A stretch of 7,347 nt of DNA from Desulfobacterales bacterium (GTDB lineage Bacteria; Desulfobacterota; Desulfobacteria; Desulfobacterales; Desulfosalsimonadaceae): NCBI GenBank assembly GCA_018224315.1, contig JAGTVF010000224.1, positions 1 to 7,347 of the forward strand, written 5' to 3'. Positions within the stretch are counted from its first letter, which is position 1. Each line of letters starts with the position of its first letter. The translations under genes and the position numbers were made by a program. The notes beneath the pieces were generated by a model. It was not told where the DNA came from. It saw nothing but the letters and a program-made list of their open reading frames with translations, and made no database searches. This document shows positions 6,068 to 7,347 of the stretch, one piece after another.

Positions 6068-7347
6068 TTATGCCGGAATATTGCCGTGTTTTTTCGGCGG
6101 CAGACTCTGGCGCTTGTTGCACAGGATTTCCAGGGCCTCGATGAGCCGCGGCCGGGTTTCGCTGGGCACAATCACGTCATCGATATACCCGCGGTTGGCG
6201 GCCACGTAAGGATTGGAAAACAGATCCCGGTATTCCTCCACTTTTTCCTTGCGGGTGGCCACCGGATCTTCTGCATTGTCAATGGTTTTACGGTAGATAA
6301 TATTGGCCGCCCCGTCTGCGCCCATGACCGCGATTTCCGCAGACGGCCAGGCAAAGGCCATGTCTGCGCCCAGGTGCTTGGAGCTCATGGCAATATAGGC
6401 CCCGCCGTAGTCCTTGCGCAAAATCACCACCAGCTTGGGCACCGTGGCCTCTGAATAGCACCACAGCAGCTTGGCCCCGTGCCGGATGATGCCCCCATGC
6501 TCCTGGTCGCTGCCGGGCATGTAGCCGGGCACATCCGCAAAGGTCAGCAAGGGAATGTTAAATGCGTCGCAGAACCGGATAAAGCGGGTGGCTTTGTCTG
6601 AGGCGTCAATGTCCAGGCACCCGGCCAGAAACTTTGGCTGGTTGGCGATAATGCCGATGGTCCGGCCGTTTAGCCGGGCAAAACCCACCACGATGTTTTT
6701 GGCGTAATGCTCATGGGGCTCGAAAAACTCGCCGTTGTCAACGATTGCGGCAATCACGTCCTTGACGTCATAGGACTGGTTGGAATCGGCCGGAATAATC
6801 GTGTCTAAGCGCTCATCGCGCCTTTCCGGATCATCGCCGGTATCGGCCACAGGCGGGTCCTCCATGTTGTTGGCCGGCAAATAGGACAGCATGTCCCGGA
6901 TGCGCTCAATGGCGTGCGCGTCCGAGTCACAGGCAAAGTGCGCCACCCCGCTTTTTTCATTGTGAGTGGTGGCCCCGCCCAGGTCTTCAAAGGAAATTTC
7001 CTCTCCGGTGACGCTTTTGATCACCTGGGGACCGGTGATAAACATGTGGCTGGTCTTTTTGACCATAAACACCCAGTCGGTCATGGCCGGCGAGTAGACC
7101 GCACCACCGGCGGTGGGGCCCATGATGGCCGAAATCTGGGGAATCACCCCGGAGGCGATGGAATTTCTGTAAAAAATCTCGCCGTAGCCGCGAAGGGCAT
7201 CCACGCCTTCCTGAATGCGCGCCCCGCCGGAATCATTGAATCCCACCACAGGAACCCCGGATTTCATGGCCAGATCCATGACCTTACAGATCTTGCTGGC
7301 ATGCATCTCGCCAAGGGTACCGGCCCTTGCCGTAAAATCCTGTGCAA
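6068..7347 (-). CDS. mmdA: Acyl-CoA carboxyltransferase (methylmalonyl-CoA transcarboxylase 12S / MmdA / PccB family), 5' end outside the window
   Basis: Crotonase-fold carboxyltransferase that moves a carboxyl group between methylmalonyl-CoA/propionyl-CoA and biotin. About 425 C-terminal residues are present; the family is about 510-520, so roughly 90 N-terminal residues lie beyond 7347. The frame stays open to the window edge, beginning AQDFTARAGTLGE, which is family sequence, so the ATG at 7306 is internal. Numbering from that Met: NDSGGARIQEG (24-34) and GPTAGGAVYSPA (63-74) form the first oxyanion site. DVPGYMPG (258-265), the QEHGGIIRHGAK segment and RKDYGGAYIAM (297-307) form the second. 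AWPSAEIAVMGADGAANI (319-336) and the C-terminal KKHGNIPA closely resemble Propionibacterium 12S and Veillonella MmdA. A propionyl-CoA carboxylase beta role is possible if a biotin carboxylase gene lies outside. The small gene follows almost at once, so this appears to lead the visible operon. Confidence 0.94.
   Translation of the reverse strand, partial: AQDFTARAGTLGEMHASKICKVMDLAMKSGVPVVGFNDSGGARIQEGVDALRGYGEIFYRNSIASGVIPQISAIMGPTAGGAVYSPAMTDWVFMVKKTSHMFITGPQVIKSVTGEEISFEDLGGATTHNEKSGVAHFACDSDAHAIERIRDMLSYLPANNMEDPPVADTGDDPERRDERLDTIIPADSNQSYDVKDVIAAIVDNGEFFEPHEHYAKNIVVGFARLNGRTIGIIANQPKFLAGCLDIDASDKATRFIRFCDAFNIPLLTFADVPGYMPGSDQEHGGIIRHGAKLLWCYSEATVPKLVVILRKDYGGAYIAMSSKHLGADMAFAWPSAEIAVMGADGAANIIYRKTIDNAEDPVATRKEKVEEYRDLFSNPYVAANRGYIDDVIVPSETRPRLIEALEILCNKRQSLPPKKHGNIPA

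Noticed and set aside
7304..7306. ATG at 7306 as the start of the carboxyltransferase
   Set aside because: The frame continues upstream to the window edge with conserved family sequence (QDFT...GTLGE), so this Met is internal and the gene is cut by the window.

Overview
This window is an all-minus-strand gene block, read from high to low coordinates. It looks like part of a methylmalonyl-CoA (propionate/succinate) pathway operon. The gene order in the direction of transcription is: acyl-CoA carboxyltransferase of the 12S/MmdA/PccB family (5' end outside the window), a 69-residue small protein, a pyruvate/oxaloacetate carboxyltransferase fused to a biotin carrier domain, sucC, sucD, a roughly 170-bp MITE-like inverted-repeat element, sdhC (di-haem cytochrome b), and sdhA (flavoprotein, 3' end outside the window). 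The long plus-strand reading frames are antisense shadows. No RNA genes, CRISPR arrays or intact transposases were seen.

The likely host is an anaerobic member of the Desulfobacterota, such as a sulfate reducer or syntrophic propionate oxidiser. This is an inference from three things. SdhA and SdhC are of the single-cytochrome, menaquinone-linked kind, close in motif content to the Geobacter FrdCAB proteins as I remember them. The cluster combines transcarboxylase, succinyl-CoA synthetase and succinate dehydrogenase. The sdhC-sucD spacer holds a repeat ending in a CGTAAAAAGTC-type terminus that I associate with genomes of that group. No taxonomic marker gene is present.

Together the genes cover most of one cycle. 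The 12S-like and 5S-like/biotin proteins can exchange a carboxyl group between methylmalonyl-CoA/propionyl-CoA and pyruvate/oxaloacetate. SucCD interconverts succinyl-CoA and succinate with ATP formation. SdhCA(B) interconverts succinate and fumarate at the membrane. Run one way this oxidises propionate; run the other way it makes propionate. No biotin carboxylase and no membrane decarboxylase subunit (OadB/MmdB) lies in the window, which favours transcarboxylation, but the neighbouring DNA is not visible.

Most of this is recognisable central metabolism. The less explained items are the small protein between the two carboxyltransferases, the nested inverted-repeat element flanked by a 10-bp direct repeat, the apparent absence of the fumarate-reductase glutamate in SdhC, and a 24-bp near-palindrome in the sucC-sucD spacer.
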